A stretch of DNA of 64,000 nt from Polytrichum commune (taxonomy: Eukaryota > Streptophyta > Polytrichopsida > Polytrichales > Polytrichaceae). The stretch covers positions 49,630,440 through 49,694,439 of the forward strand of contig OX485807.1 in NCBI GenBank assembly GCA_950295325.1. Direction: 5' to 3'. Position 1 is the first letter of the stretch. Every line of letters begins with the position of its first letter. Of the stretch, positions 34,218 through 47,281 are shown piece after piece. Position numbers and translations under genes: made by a program. The notes under the pieces were generated by a model. That model worked only from the letters and a program-made list of their open reading frames with translations. It made no database searches and had not been told where the DNA came from.

Positions 34218-35880
34218 CCACCTAAAATTGTGGCATCTAGTATGCCTCCCACTCTTCCACCACTACCTCTTCTTCCTATTGCATCCCAATCTAATAGGGG
34301 ATAAAATGTTTTACACCTCGATGACATTGCTCTTACTATGAGTTCATTGTAGTCCAATATTGCTCTTGCATCATTTGCTTTTATAATTCAATCTTAACAA
34401 GTGACTTCCAAGTATTATGATATTCCCAAGGGTTCAATGTTTATGAAACATGCCTCTATCTCCAACATTCTTGAGAATGATGCGACAGAATACCTGATGT
34501 TAATTCCAGCCTTCAAATTTGTCAAGAAGGTTAGTGGGCTTGTGAAACTTCCATTCAAGTAACTTCATTTTTTTTGCATTCCTTGTCTGGTTCAAACAAG
34601 TGTTTGATAGATTTTGAAATTGTGCTATATGTGCTCTTTGTTTGTACGTTGGTCAAACTCGGAAGGCTCAAGTTTCATCCGACATTTGCAAATTTGGTGG
34701 ATTTGATTTGATCGTTGTCAACTTGCTAGAGTGACTACTAATTCCAAATGTTTTGTCTCCTCCGAATTCAATTCCCTCATGGAATGAATACAACCCTAAG
34801 GACATAGATGCACTGTTTGAATTTGCAAATGATTTCTTAACAAATAACGGTGCATTGCTTTTATTTCTTCCCAAGTTCAAAAAATGAGGAATGATGTGAA
34901 AACATACACTACATCGTATGGTTTTTTAGTGGCAAAGGATTGGTCGGCAATTAATGAGTTGCCTTTATGCTTGTATGTGGCCACAACAATATCGGTATGT
35001 GATGTCCCTAAAACCTTCAATTGTTGTGTTTGTCGTCTAGTATTTGTTGTTTCTTGCTTCATACTAAAAATGATGGTTTTGCTTACAAACTTGACACTTT
35101 AGAATCATGTTGCTCTTCCATGATGAACTCGTCTTGAATTTGCTTTCAGTAGAGGAGGTGGTCTTTCAGTGGCCAAGGTGGAGTCTCTTTACATCTTCTT
35201 CAATCGTACTACAACAAAGACTCAAATAATGCAGGGTACACTCCCATGGAGAGGAGCACATGAGCAAGGCCAACGCTCTCTACAATTCCTAATCGAAGCA
35301 TTGACGAGGCTGGGAGATGTTGTACTTGATGCTTACGCATCTACAGGTAAGACTAATCTTTTGGCCTAATATTTCGTGTTTTGAGTTTCAATTCTATCAT
35401 CAATGGATGATCGCTTATGGCATCAATGTTCGTTTGTGTTGCATGCGCATCAAGTCATGCTTGTCGACGGAGTGGTCATTACCTTGTTGGATTTGAGAAA
35501 GACGTTGTAATGCCATGTTGTCCCCTTCGCATAACTCACCACCATCTCCTTTGATAGACGGCTCGCAATCCTCGAACACAGTCACAGAAGATGACAAAGA
35601 GCATGTTCGAAAAGTTCCGAAGAAATCATGTTGCAGTGCGTAAGTTGGATGCTTTAGAACATTTTATGATTTTGGTTATTGGAGTGAATCGTTATGTCCT
35701 TGCTGGTTGTGTCCAACCTTCTTGTTCACTAATTTGAACCTGGGAACCGGCAAACATGCATGTGAATGTGATGATTGTGAGTCGGCCAAACATGGTGATG
35801 ATGCCCACATGTTCTTTAGTGCCAACAGGAGAAAAGAAAAAGAAAAAAAAGAAGCCAAACTGCAGCTGGAACAAGTGATG

Positions 35881-36073
35881 ATTTAGTACTTTGAGCCCAT
35901 GTCATGTCGCCAATGGGGTTGTCCACGACTGCCATGGAGTTCGACTGCAGCCGTCACGTGAGTAAACCCCACTTTATGGGAGAGCCAATGCAACCAGGAA
36001 TCTCTCAAGCATACCGTTTATGGCAACTCCATCCATTCCTCTAATGTCTAATAAGTTATTCACACCAGTGTCT
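35881..36073. other. 3' flank of the relic gene
   Basis: No gene was recognised; it may contain the end of the methyltransferase relic. Confidence 0.3.
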
Positions 36074-36303
36074 GGGGAGGATTTTGACCTTAATCGGTCA
36101 AAATCCTAGTGTTTCCAAGTCCAACCGCTTATATGTTGTGATCGTTAGATTTTCTCTATTAGTTTGAAGTGTATTTTATAGATTCCTCTAAAACGATCTA
36201 TGATTCTCCTTAAGTCTTGAACTTCCACCGGTTATATCTTAAACTCAACAAGTTATATCTCAAACTCAATCGGTTCATATGTAACTAAGCTGTCAATTCT
36301 CCC
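36074..36303 (+). mobile_element. About 0.21-kb MITE, GGGGAGA family, copy 1
   Basis: It begins GGGGAGGATTTTGACC and ends AATTCTCCC. It matches copies at 58337-58544 (opposite orientation) and 61536-61745 (same orientation), and a fragment at 40818-40935. Shared internal blocks are 'atcctagtgttt.caagtcca', 'attcctctaaaa.gatc' and 'ctcaaactcaa.cggttcat'. There is no coding capacity. Confidence 0.75.
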
Positions 36304-37082
36304 AGGTAATTGCTACTTACACCATGCTTCCACCTATGTAAGGTAGAGAGGGTACATTAACCAACACTATGAGCAATTCAATGCACATGTGACCGAATGT
36401 GGAAAATATTATAGAATATTTTGTGGACAACTATCAGTCCCACATAACATTATTATGAATCTGAATAATGTTAGAAACACCCTTAGAAATAGATAAGACA
36501 AAAAATTAGCAAAATGGCAATATTCTTCGACATTCTGAAATGACAGAGCCTAGCTTCCTAAAGGAGACTCGTAGGCCCAGCAAGAGGCATCCTCCACTTA
36601 GCCTAGACCATGCCTTTCAGAATGGCAAGCCAACACTAATTATATGGCAGTTGGACTCCGGAGGCCTTCAAAGCCGCCTTGCATGAAGATAACAATGTGG
36701 TCCGTCATTTGGTGCACCCTCTTGGGTTTAGGCGAAACCAACCCAACCAAGCATCACGGGTTCCTACCACGCATCCCCTAAACTAACTCACTTATCATCT
36801 ACTTCAAACATGGCTATCTTAGGGCTTGGCCGCACCAGGGGGTGTTGGGCTAGATCCAGAGAAGGCCAAGGTGAGTTGGGAAGCTCCCAACCGGGTAGGG
36901 GTTTACGCAATCCTGGTTGTTGGTGCCATGCCGAAGATCGCAATGGTCAGGTTTGTGACGGAGACGGCCATTGATTATTCAACCTCTATTACGTCGCCGC
37001 GCTTCCAAGCTCCAAGGGCTCTCCGACCTCCCATCATGATGATGATGATGGTGATGACAGTTGCCAAGAATGCGATGGAGTA
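36304..37082. other. Interval with no recognised gene
   Basis: An open frame at about 36826-37113 has no recognisable domain and runs into the pogo element, so it was not called. An ATG run near 37039 encodes consecutive Met codons only. Confidence 0.4.
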
Positions 37083-37755
37083 CATTAATCTCCTGCTTAA
37101 GTACGCACTTTGAACCGGAGTTGTTGGCGCGCACTTAGTTGGTAGGTGCATACTTTACTCATATCGCTTTCTAGACCCTCTGAATTGATGAATCGCAACG
37201 GGAAACGGATGAAACATGAGGCAACTTGCTTGACCAAAGCCCAGTGATGTGAACATTGCAAAGTTGAGCAAGTTGAACACGTCGAGCAAGCGGGCGCTGA
37301 GGCGGGAGTATGAAGTTAGTGAAGGCGCCATCCAAAAAGTCAAGGACTATTGGGAGAACATACTGCAACGAACGGCGCTAATGTCTAATGATGTTAAATT
37401 GAAAATGTTTCGCGCCTCTGTTGGCCGATTTTTTAGAGTTGGAAGATTGGCTTTAAAGGCTTTGAAGCTCTACATAGCATTGTCCTCAACATCGACAACC
37501 AATTTCTTTGCTCTAATGTTCAAACGGAAGTTGGACAAATGTATGATGAACTGCGACAATCATTTGAGATGTTTTAGCAAAACGTCAACAAACTGATATT
37601 GGATGTGAAGCATAGAAAACTCATGCATTCGCGACAAATGACTCTGCATGACATGTTCGAACAATAAAGTATGAACCCTGATTTTTGTCAAAAAAATTGC
37701 GCACTTAACCAAGATGCGTACTTAAACAGGTGCATACTTAAGCGGGAGATTATTG
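37083..37755 (+). mobile_element. Pogo/Tigger (CENP-B-like) transposon, internal deletion
   Basis: Flanked by TA at 37081-37082 and 37756-37757. The left end CATTAATCTCCTGCTTAAG and the right end, whose complement is CAATAATCTCCCGCTTAAG, form a TIR of about 28 bp. The N-terminal part (37249-37420) encodes a helix-turn-helix segment ('SKRALRREYEVSEGAIQKV', 'ENILQRTALMSNDVK') like the CENP-B/psq DNA-binding domain. The C-terminal part (37540-37660) encodes 'MYDELRQSFEMF' and, near the stop, 'SRQMTLHDMFEQ', the expected tail of a pogo transposase. The DDE catalytic domain is missing. Confidence 0.8.
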
Positions 37756-37984
37756 TAAGTCAGCCACAGCTATGGCCTCTTATCAGCTTCAGCTTCAGCT
37801 GTGCAGCATTCGGGCGAGCTTTCCCTTGTGCAAAACAGGTTGGAAACAGAGCAACTTTGGCAGCACCAAGGTGGATGATGGAACCCTTGCTCAGTCATTA
37901 ACTTAGGGTTGCAAAGAAATTGTCAGATGGTTATGGCCAAAAGCGTGGTTGTCGCCTGGCAGCGAGAAAAGGGAAAAACAGACC

Positions 37985-38007
37985 AAAAAAAAAAAAAAAA
38001 AAAAAAA
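37985..38007. repeat. 23-bp poly-A run
   Basis: Uninterrupted A run. It could be the tail of a retroposed sequence, but no body was recognised upstream. Confidence 0.9.
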
Positions 38008-40817
38008 CCTTTGTTTCTCTTTGTCCCACTCTTTTCCACTATGTTTCAGTGCTGTTTGGTTTTAATTCAGGGCACGATGGCTCTTCTTAGGTTCAGTCGA
38101 TTGTCTTCTTCGAGGGCTTAATTTTTTTGCTGGAGAGACGGAAGGAAGTGGCAACATTTTTTTGGCCTGTGTTGTTGCTTAGTTCGCACTTGTCAACAAG
38201 TGGGAGCGGTTTGAGTTTCGAGCTTTGAGTTATTTGTCAGGTGGAAGATCATTTGTTGTGGTTTGGTTTGATTTGGTTGTGGTGCGGGGATCGGTCTAAT
38301 CACACCTCCCTCAAATCGCTCAAGCAACGTCACAATTCTGGTATCTAGGAAGCAAACTCAAAATAAACATGCAAGGCATATGCAACAAGATCACATGGAG
38401 CAGACCACATTCAATTTTGTGGAATGACTACAAACAAAATTTGTCCACAAAATCATATTCTCATCCAGGCTCACTCCTAACGTTGCTTGGGACTGGCGGT
38501 TGAAAACCTTGGTTTCATTGCACTTGGCTCTGTTATCCGGGAGGAACATGCCTCCGACCACCTCTGACACTGCTACTAAATTTCCAGTACATTACCCACC
38601 GAATGCAGGTTTTGTTTCAGGTTGGAGTTCAGTTACCACATTGGTTTAGGGCTCCGGGTGCCCCCAACCCTTTAAGTTGTTCATTGGTCCAATTCTCGTT
38701 CTTCCAAAGGTTTGGGCATGTTTGATCTATATGTATATATCAATCATCCACATTGTGCAAACCAACACCCTCATTAGTATTTATTTAATTATGTTGCAAC
38801 CCTTGCTAGTGCCCCTTAACTTATCTTGACCGCTTTGCAACTCTAGCAAGTGTCACGAGCGCTAACTTGCACATCCCACACACATGCATGGTTAGCTCCC
38901 CATAACATGGACCTTCAAGTTTGGGCAGGGCCCCTACCCCACCATCAAGTAACCTTTTGTCTCTCTCCTAAGGATTGAGGCCAGGATGACATTTTCCTTT
39001 AGTGTTGGGGCTCGAAGCCCCCAACATATTCAAACCTACATAACTTCGTTGTATGATCTTTGTTTCTATCAAACAACCACTCCATCGACATCTACTCGTC
39101 ACTTGGATGTTGATAGACTCATGACTTGCCGCATTCAAGCAAGTATGGAAGAAGTTATGCTTGTTCTAACATGGGCAATCCCTGGCGCCACTCCCAAGTC
39201 ACTGTTGTCCCAGGGCGTTGTCCCTAGGCAGCGCCCCACTCAAATTGCCATATCTCCTAGCTCACACCTCCAGTTGGGAAGTTCTTGAGCACTCTAGAAT
39301 CCAGAATCCAGATGCCATAAGCTACTCAATGCTTATGGCCTCACCCTCCTGACTTCTAGTCTCCATGGGTGGAAGGCGTTTTCAACACTCGAGGCCCTCA
39401 CCCACACTAAGATCACTTGGGCCCTCTCACTTATGATGCCACAAGTCTTGGGCATCACTCTAGGGTCCCCCTTATGCCCATGGTGTTGTGGACACTCCTC
39501 ATGGAGAGGTGCGCGACAATTCCTTACCTATGCTATGGGAATGTCTATTTTGAGATGGTGTGGAATCATTGAAATGCCCCCTCAATGCATTATTGTGAGC
39601 AACTCTAATTGGAGCTGCATTGGACCTTGGGGGCAACCCATTCGACTATGACCATGGTTATCGCTAGAACTACCCACTGCATGGGCCATGAGACAACCAA
39701 GGTGGTTGTCATGAGCAACCATCATTTTGGGTGATGCCATTGTAGGGGCATTGGTTGTGCCACGTTCTGACATAGCCACTTCACCAGTTTCAACCAAAAT
39801 ATTAATGGCGACCCCTCTCAATACATTTAAAGTGGGGATTGCCTTTGGTAATTGCACAAAGACAACAAAGCATTCTCCATCGCATGGATCATAATGTTCC
39901 CCCCCCCCCCCCCCCTATCATATTCTTCCAAGTGAATACATGGTCAACCACAACGTGGACATCCGGAATGTGATCAAAGAATTGCTGTGTTTGGTTATCT
40001 AAACTTGCAATGTAATCTCGTGCGTGTGACCTACTCCTTGTCATGTTTGCACACAATTGAAGTGAAACATTAGGAATAACCCAAGAACCCAATTACCCTA
40101 TGTGATTGAAATGTAAAAAAAGTTATGGCTAATGTACATAACCTAGTGTGATTATCAATTATATAAAACAGAGTAAATGGTGTGATTGACATGTATTGAT
40201 TTTGAATGACACAACCTTTTGTACCTTGTGTGAAATAAAAGAACGAACCTAAAATGAACATCGGTAAAGCCATTGGATTTGTCTTGAATGACATAACCTT
40301 TTACACCTTGTGTGATGAAAAAAAGGTGAACATGAATTCAACATTAGTTTACATTAGGGTATAGGTGATTGAATTCCCATTCTTGAGGTATATGCACAAT
40401 AATGACCAAATGAATGTGGTGAAGGGTAACATAACATTGATTATATAACCCAAGTACTATACATGTTAGAATGCTTCATATGAAATGTTTCCAATACCAC
40501 TATGCCATAAATATTGACCACATAACCCGCACGACTTATGTAATTGGATGCTCAATCCTGCAATATATCTAGAAATCCCTAATTTGAGATAAATGGTGAA
40601 CCCTTATACAAGTGAACATGGCACATGATGCAATGTGAGACTTAAGTGGCATTAAACCCTTCAAGCATTGGATCGGCCATCTGATAGAGAAGAGGATCAA
40701 CGGTGAGAGAGTGACACCGTTGGTGTGTTCCTTGCATTATGTGGCGAGTTGAGGTTGGACAAGTCCAAAAGTTAGTGTTGCCCTAAAACTTAAGCACTAC
40801 ATAGACTTCAAGATTGT
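38008..40817. other. Long interval with no recognised gene
   Basis: Only short, unsupported frames were seen. An 18-bp poly-C run lies at 39899-39916. The rest is probably old transposon sequence not recognisable by eye. Confidence 0.4.
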
Positions 40818-40935
40818 TTTGGGGAATTTATGGAATATACCTCAAATTAATAAGGAAAACCTGAAAGATCACAACATGTAACCGGTCGGACTTGGAAACA
40901 ATAGGATTTTGACCGGTTATGCCCAAAAATCTCCC
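40818..40935 (-). mobile_element. GGGGAGA-family MITE fragment
   Basis: The minus-strand end of the family: 'atataccTCAAATTAAT', 'aaccggtcggacttgg', 'gaccggttatgcccaaaaat' and the terminal CTCCC. The other end is missing. It abuts the TIR element starting at 40945. Confidence 0.7.
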
Positions 40936-40944
40936 TAGACGTTG

Positions 40945-41442
40945 AGGGTCACTTCACACACGAGACTAAGAGCCCGTGATCATACACTTTAAGCACTCTC
41001 ATTGGTGGAAAAGGCAGAGCCGGTCCAAGTTCGCTTCACACTACGCTTGAGCGACCAACGAAGTATGCGAATGCAAGATGGATGTAAAGTCTACATGGAT
41101 TCCTACGTGGCATCAAACGGATCATGTTTCATGGTCACTTGGACTACTTTCAAGAACCACCTCCTGGAGGTAGGCCTAACACAAAACCGGGAGGCCATGA
41201 CACTCCAAACGCTCACAACCGTTGATTTATTCTATTTTATCATGTGTGAGGACCCGCATGAATGAAAATTCATTGAAACAACATTTGGTTGAGGGCCCAG
41301 TCACATATGACTTCACACTACACTTAAGGATCCGTGACCACACTACATGATGTTGGAGATGTCTTGGGACAGCTTGGACACTTTCTTTTGGGCTCTCACA
41401 ATTTCATGGTCACGACTCTTGGCTCGTGTGCGAAGTGGCCCT
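40945..41442 (+). mobile_element. MITE, AGGGCCACTTCACAC family, copy 1
   Basis: 498 bp. The left end AGGGTCACTTCACACACGAG and the right end, whose complement is AGGGCCACTTCGCACACGAG, continue inward as a TIR of about 40 bp. It is collinear with 44106-44610 and 61769-62265. A conserved open stretch inside it ('LLEVGLTQNREAMT') is frameshifted in copy 2 and is not taken as coding. Confidence 0.85.
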
Positions 41443-44105
41443 GGAGCTGAACAAGGAGATGGTCAGAGAGGTAAAAGGGATGAATGCAAGAAATAGGGAA
41501 GCATTTGGTCAGAAGGCAAAGTACGAGACAAGTCCTTCAACGGAGCTTCATATTGGTGACCATATGTAAGTCTCAGTACACTTATATCATTTATTCCTTT
41601 GTACAGTCTTGTGGATAAACTTATAAGCCGTAGCATGTGGGTGTCCAACCATACATCTACTTGTCTCCTGAATATAAATCACATTTGAAGACACACTTTT
41701 CAGCCCCTTATTGCTGACACCAATTGGTGGCATTCCCTGGGCCACACCGCAATTGAGGGAAGAGTGTTGAAGAGGAGGCCACACCTCAATTGCATTGTAC
41801 GGTATAAGCTTACATGTGGCCCTATTTCGGGCACTTCAAACTCCACGGACAATTTTGATGGTTGGATTGAATTGGGAAGTGTCTCATGTGGAGAGAGAGA
41901 AGGGGGGGGGGGGGAATTATCGTACGTGTGCGTACCTCTTGTTCATCCAACATAGAAGTCATGAAGTACTATGCAGCCCAGATGTTACTATATCTAATGA
42001 TACGACACCAAAGTTGGGCTTGAAACACCCTGAGTTCGTCTACTTCAAGTCATTTGTGATGAGCCGGCCACGAATCTATAGGGGTCGAGTTTATATGTTG
42101 AATGGATGAGAGGTATGCTTGTAATGCAACGATTTCCTCTCTTCGTCTCGTCTAGGCAAGAATTGTTCATCACGCAGCTTGACATTTTTAGGTTTTAGAA
42201 TCATACTTGAGATGTAAAAGTTATGGGAGGTCCAAGTGAAGTTCACTTTCTTATGAAGTGATCATACAAACCTCGCAATCATGTTGATGTTTCAATCTAA
42301 AATGGTTAGAGTATTATGAGATAACTAGTTCAATCTCGTTTTAACACATGATGTATGTTTGGTATTCATTCTTAACTACAAAAGCTAACCATAGACCCAT
42401 TCAAATATGTTTGTTTCAATTAAGAAGAATGACCACATGAGGTCCACATACCTTGCTTGAGGTAGAAGTGCGTGTAACAGACACTTTGAGCAATTAGAAA
42501 AACTTCACAAAAATATCAAAATTTTGTGAATCCGTAAAGAGGCAGTTGCAATTTAGTTTATAGAATTATGATGTTGTGTGATTGAGAGATGTTTCACCAA
42601 ACACCGTGACCAACTGGAGGGGCTACATAGGGCCACCTTAGCAAGTCCAAATGAGGAACAACTTAAACATGCTATTTCAGGAGTCTATGATGGGAGAGCA
42701 TGTTCAACATGTCCCCCGTTCGGACTTGCTATATATCTATGGTTGTCGGTTAAATCTGAAAAGTAAACTCCTAAATGACATGTAAGAAATTGTTTTCTTA
42801 CGAAGACATACATATCAAACTTTAATATGTATTTATAAGTTAGAACTATGTGTAAGTCACTATGCACAATAATTGTACCCACCTTGATTGACAATCCTCT
42901 TTAACATATTGAAAACATTTGCATCCAAGTCATAGATGTAAATTCTAACATTCAATACCAAGAATTCATTTTTTTGAATTTGATTATTATATCCACAACA
43001 CAATAAGAAGGTTTTTGTCCAAGTCGATTTTAGAATTTTAGGACATCAAATTGGTGTGATCCAATCATCCATATGGAACCGGCTTTTATAAGTGATCTCT
43101 CTCTCTCTCACTACGTCCAATTCCTTCCCTTTGTCTCACTCTCTTCAATGTTGGTAGATGCAATAAATGCATGGGCAAGGTACGTTCGATGTGGTCTTAG
43201 TAGAAGAGCAAGACTCTCATTCATCTCAAAGCTACAAGTGAGTCCAAAGCACTCACCGTCATGCCATGCAAGAGGATTTCCTTTTCATACTTGGGAATGT
43301 TTTTGCACAACTCTTTATAATTGAGACAACACCGAAAAAGGTCTAAGGGGCTCAATGTACGACCTATCTACATCATTTCTAGGAGTCCTCACCAAATCTT
43401 GAGATCAAATTTTTATTAAAAAAAAATTACATGTATTGAAATTGCATTTGATACATAATCTCATATCACTTAGTACGGTAATCATCAATGTCACATATAA
43501 TGAGAATTTTACTTTCTTAATTTATTGTTGCATCTACGAGCTCTTAGATTGTGCACTCGAATCCCAAAACGTTAATGACATCGAGATATTAAACTAAAAA
43601 GTTAAAGTTTGTATTTCATGAATGAGTTGAATTTGGTCTCGGCCGTCCACGTATTTAGAATTAGAAGATTATAATGTAAACATATATGTTGGTATTGTCG
43701 CGTAGTAGTGACTGCTTGGACATAAACCTCCACCTTGCTTTTTAGGGGTTAATGGATCTTGATTTCGGACTCAAGGTTGGATCCAAGTTTCAAGATTGGT
43801 TCCACAAACTAGGAGGAGTATTATCTCAAGTGGGGACTCTCGAGATTTGGCTGGAAAACAATGCCACATGACGCTAGTTCGTTTTATTATGAATCGTTTA
43901 ACTACTACATCTTACCAACCAAGTTGGGAGACCATGGCACTTCAAAATCTCAGAGCCCCGGGGTTGCCAACACATGACAATTTTGAGCTTTAATTCATCT
44001 CATTTGTTAGAGAGTTATGTGACTTCAAATCTCATTCCCAAGAAATAATGTGGAATAGTGGAAGATTGGTGACTCCCCACTATCATACCCCATTTTCCAA
44101 TAACA
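41443..44105. other. Interval with no recognised gene
   Basis: Short frames only. There is a 13-bp G run at 41902-41914. Nothing matched a known family by eye. Confidence 0.4.
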
Positions 44106-44610
44106 AGGGCCACTTCACACACGAGATTGAGAGCCCGTGACCATCGCACTTCAAGCACTCTCATTGGTGGAAAAGGCGGAGCCAGTCCAAGTTCACTTCA
44201 CACTACGCTTGAGGTACCAACGGAGTATGTGAATGCAAGATGGATGTAAAGTCTACATGCATTCCTACATGGCATCGAGTGGATCGTGTTTCATGGTCAC
44301 TTCGATTGTTTTCAAAAAACCGCCTCTTGAAGGTAGGCCTAATAGAAAACCGGGAGACCATGGCACTCTGAACGCTCACTACCGTTTGATTTATTCTATT
44401 CTATCACGTGTGAGGACCCGCACGAATAGAAATTCATTGAAATAGCATTTGGTTGAGGGCCCAGTCACACAATACTTCACACTACACCTGAGGAACCTAT
44501 GACCACACTACATGGATTTTGGAGGTGTGTTGGGACAACCTTTGGACACTTTGTTTTGGGCTCTCACAATTACATGGTCACGGCTCTTGGCTCGTGTGTG
44601 AAGTGGCCCT
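44106..44610 (+). mobile_element. MITE, AGGGCCACTTCACAC family, copy 2
   Basis: 505 bp, with the best-preserved ends: AGGGCCACTTCACACACGAG at the left and its exact complement at the right. The inner TIR continues as 'gagcccgtgaccat' against 'atggtcacggctc'. No clear target-site duplication was seen. Confidence 0.9.
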
Positions 44611-47281
44611 TCTTATCCCCATAGTCCTTCTCCAGACCTATCATTTACAAACTTATCTCATTACAACTTGGAACCTTCTCTAGGTAAACCAAAAGTACCC
44701 TAATGATAAGAACGTCGTCTCTATGGTAATAATCCAGCTGACAATACCCCATTTTCCTTAACATTGGGTGATAGTGGGATATGATTGCGACCACAACAAA
44801 AGCGTCTCTTGCCATTTTTCAGACAATTGTTTTTGCAATCAGTTTTGGACATTGTGAATTAAAAAATACATGAATCAATCAGGACTAACGAACAAAATCC
44901 TCTTAGATTTCATTCCATAGAATACCAATACCTCCAAATGTGATCAACTTATGTTGGAAGTAGGATACCTAGTGGACCTCTTATCACTAGACCCATTCGT
45001 TGTTGTTGTTGTTGTTGTTTTTTCTTTGTTTAATATATCCGAGGGGTTCACGTGACGAGCCGTGCATCTTTCAATCTTAGAATATAAGTAGGTGGGCTTT
45101 TATTCGGAGTCCAACACACCTACTTGAGTTGCAATTCTTGGGATCTTTCAAGGGGGCGATGGGGGAATCAATTGAGACTTGGCTCCGATTGTCATGGTTC
45201 CCTTTACGCGATGTCATTTGGAAAGGAGAGACCCCCACTTTTTCGTACTTGTTTGTCACGACCTCCTTGGAAGATTTTGGGTGTCGGTTGTTGTTGGTGA
45301 TAAGGTTGGACCATGTTACAAGGGTGAGTTCCGAATACGTAATAAGGTATTGAATTTCACCGAAATAAGCTTTTAAAACTCACAACACTTATCATAAGGA
45401 CATACATATAAGTTGTAGCTTTGCCCGTGGTGTATCATAAGGTGTGTTGTTCAATTAGGGTTTCTTCCGGTTCTCCAATCTATTGACAATCGATTTATGT
45501 TAGTATTCACTAATTCATGTCAACTTATTTCTAGCATTCACTTCTATCATATTATATTAATGTTTCCGAATGTGTTTTGTCTTCGAAAAAACCATGATGT
45601 AACAACATCAATAACAAACCATATTGAAAGTGGGGCCCTCCTTGGTTTAGCTAAGGTTAACATATATATATGTAGATATATATATCATTTGTGCTAAAAT
45701 TTTAACTAGATGCGTAAGTCTCTATCTCCCCCTCCAAGAAAAATGAAAAAATGAAAAAATGAAAAAAAAAAAAAAACTTTTGCTGATTGTTGAGTGTAGA
45801 GTTGTTGATTAAGTAAGAAGACGCCATCCAATCTAATACATCTTCAAGGCGTTTGTTCCTAGAATTACACCTAATCACACACTTGTGAATACACAGGTGT
45901 CCGATTAAGAAAAGTAATTGGATGTCACATGTGTACCATTTCATCTCGTGTGTTGGGGATTGGGCAAATTGTTTGGGATTGCAATTTCATTCATTCATGT
46001 AACAAATATCAATGTTGTGTGGTTATTGTATTGCTTTGATTACTAGTGGGTATGAGCATCCAAACCTATATCATAGTTGATGACACCCACAACAAGTATT
46101 CAAGTAACATTCAAAGAGGGGTGAACAACGTGCCACTGGAAGTCTAAGATAAATTTAAAGTATTCCAAATTTATGCTAAGAAAATACAAGGTATATTTCA
46201 ATAATACTTACTAAAAAAATTGGCATATGTGAAATATCCCATGAATGTGCACATTATTTCATTGGCCCCCTTCCCCTAAAAAACACCCCTTTGCAAACAT
46301 GCAACAAGGTTTGCATAGTCAAAATTCATCTATACAAGATTAACTACAATACACTACATATTGTATTTACTATAACTTCTTATTTAGAATTATGCAATGC
46401 CATAAAAAAAATTATATCTCCTTTTTGCCAAAAAAAAAAGGGTCAAATTGATTGTTTGGACATTATAGAACATGAACATCTTGTATGGTAAAAATATACA
46501 TTATTAGTAAAAATATATAGCATTGTGTAAATTCTAGATAGTAAGTGGCACTAAATAAAATATTTAGTGTAGATAATATGTAAATCATTCCTATTTTATT
46601 TTTTTAAATCACATACATGAGAAAGTGAAATTGTATCAATTATGAACACATAAAAACATTAGTGCAGAATTCAACCTCCAAAATGTTTTTCTAGATTTCA
46701 AAAATTCCCAAAAAAAAATCAAATTTTCTTGAATATATGATCCACTTGATAACTGGCATTCAAATTCCTGATTCTCATTTTTAACTTTTTGATATTCTTG
46801 GACGTTTTGGTCTCTCTTAGTAGTTGTATGGAATGAAGTAGCCTCACAATTTTGGTAGGAGTCATTCAACTTGAACTTCTTCTCTATAGTCACATGTTGG
46901 ATCCAACCCTAACATATGGTAGAGATGTTTAGTAGACATCATATAATTCCTACTTATGATTTTAAGTCAACCAATTTTCTTTACACAATTTGCACTTAAA
47001 AATGTAACGGAACTATGTTTCATGTAAATCTTTTCTTGTAAGGGAGATGAAGGGGTGCAACTGAATAAATCCTTTATTTACATATTTATTAAAATTTATG
47101 AAATTAAAATTATGCATAAAGGTGTATCAATGAGAAACTAGAACACCAACAAGATAAATGGTGATGCATGGTGGCTCAAGTCCATTATGATCATAACTAG
47201 TCTTATTTTCTTAATTACCTTGACTCTAGCAATGTTTTGTTTAAAGAAACACATAAACCTTGCACTCTTCGAAGTCTTACG
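44611..47281. other. Interval with no recognised gene
   Basis: It contains a GTT run near 45000-45018, TA-rich sequence near 45660-45685 and an 'aaaaatg' run near 45740-45775. No gene or transposon ends were identified. Confidence 0.4.

Larger units (their letters stand above)
31134..35880 (+). pseudogene. Spliced ParB-like and beta-class DNA methyltransferase gene, broken
   Basis: A chain of exon-like segments with GT-AG borders but with internal stops and frameshifts. A Lys/Glu/Gln-rich start (31134-31302) ends at a donor. 32227-32625 holds 'NEFVVGYREGDRVLYVSIVH' and, after a +1 shift, 'FGVWEGNHRVTSW', comparable to the ParB/sulfiredoxin 'DGxHR..A' box. Helical segments follow at 32690-32900, 33000-33110, 33575-33740 and 34390-34531. 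At 34680-34880, 'FDLIVVNLL' sits where a DPP[WY] catalytic motif belongs and is decayed; 'NGALLLFLP' follows. At 35250-35345, 'RSLQFLIEALTRLGDVVLDA' runs into 'YASTG', the SAM-binding motif, ending at donor ACAG|GTAAGA. At 35450-35520, 'CRRSGHYLVGFEKD' is the next strand. The order motif IV then motif I is that of beta-class N6-adenine or N4-cytosine methyltransferases. A Cys-rich tail (35740-35880) follows. The ParB assignment is tentative; the methyltransferase is better supported. Confidence 0.55.

Noticed and set aside
36826-37113. 95-residue open frame ending in the pogo element
   Set aside because: No ATG start, no domain, and its end is supplied by the transposon.
41002-41265. Open frame inside the AGGGCCACTTC MITE that is partly conserved in copies 1 and 3
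   Set aside because: It is frameshifted in copy 2 and conservation is uniform along the element rather than confined to the frame, so it reflects a young MITE family.
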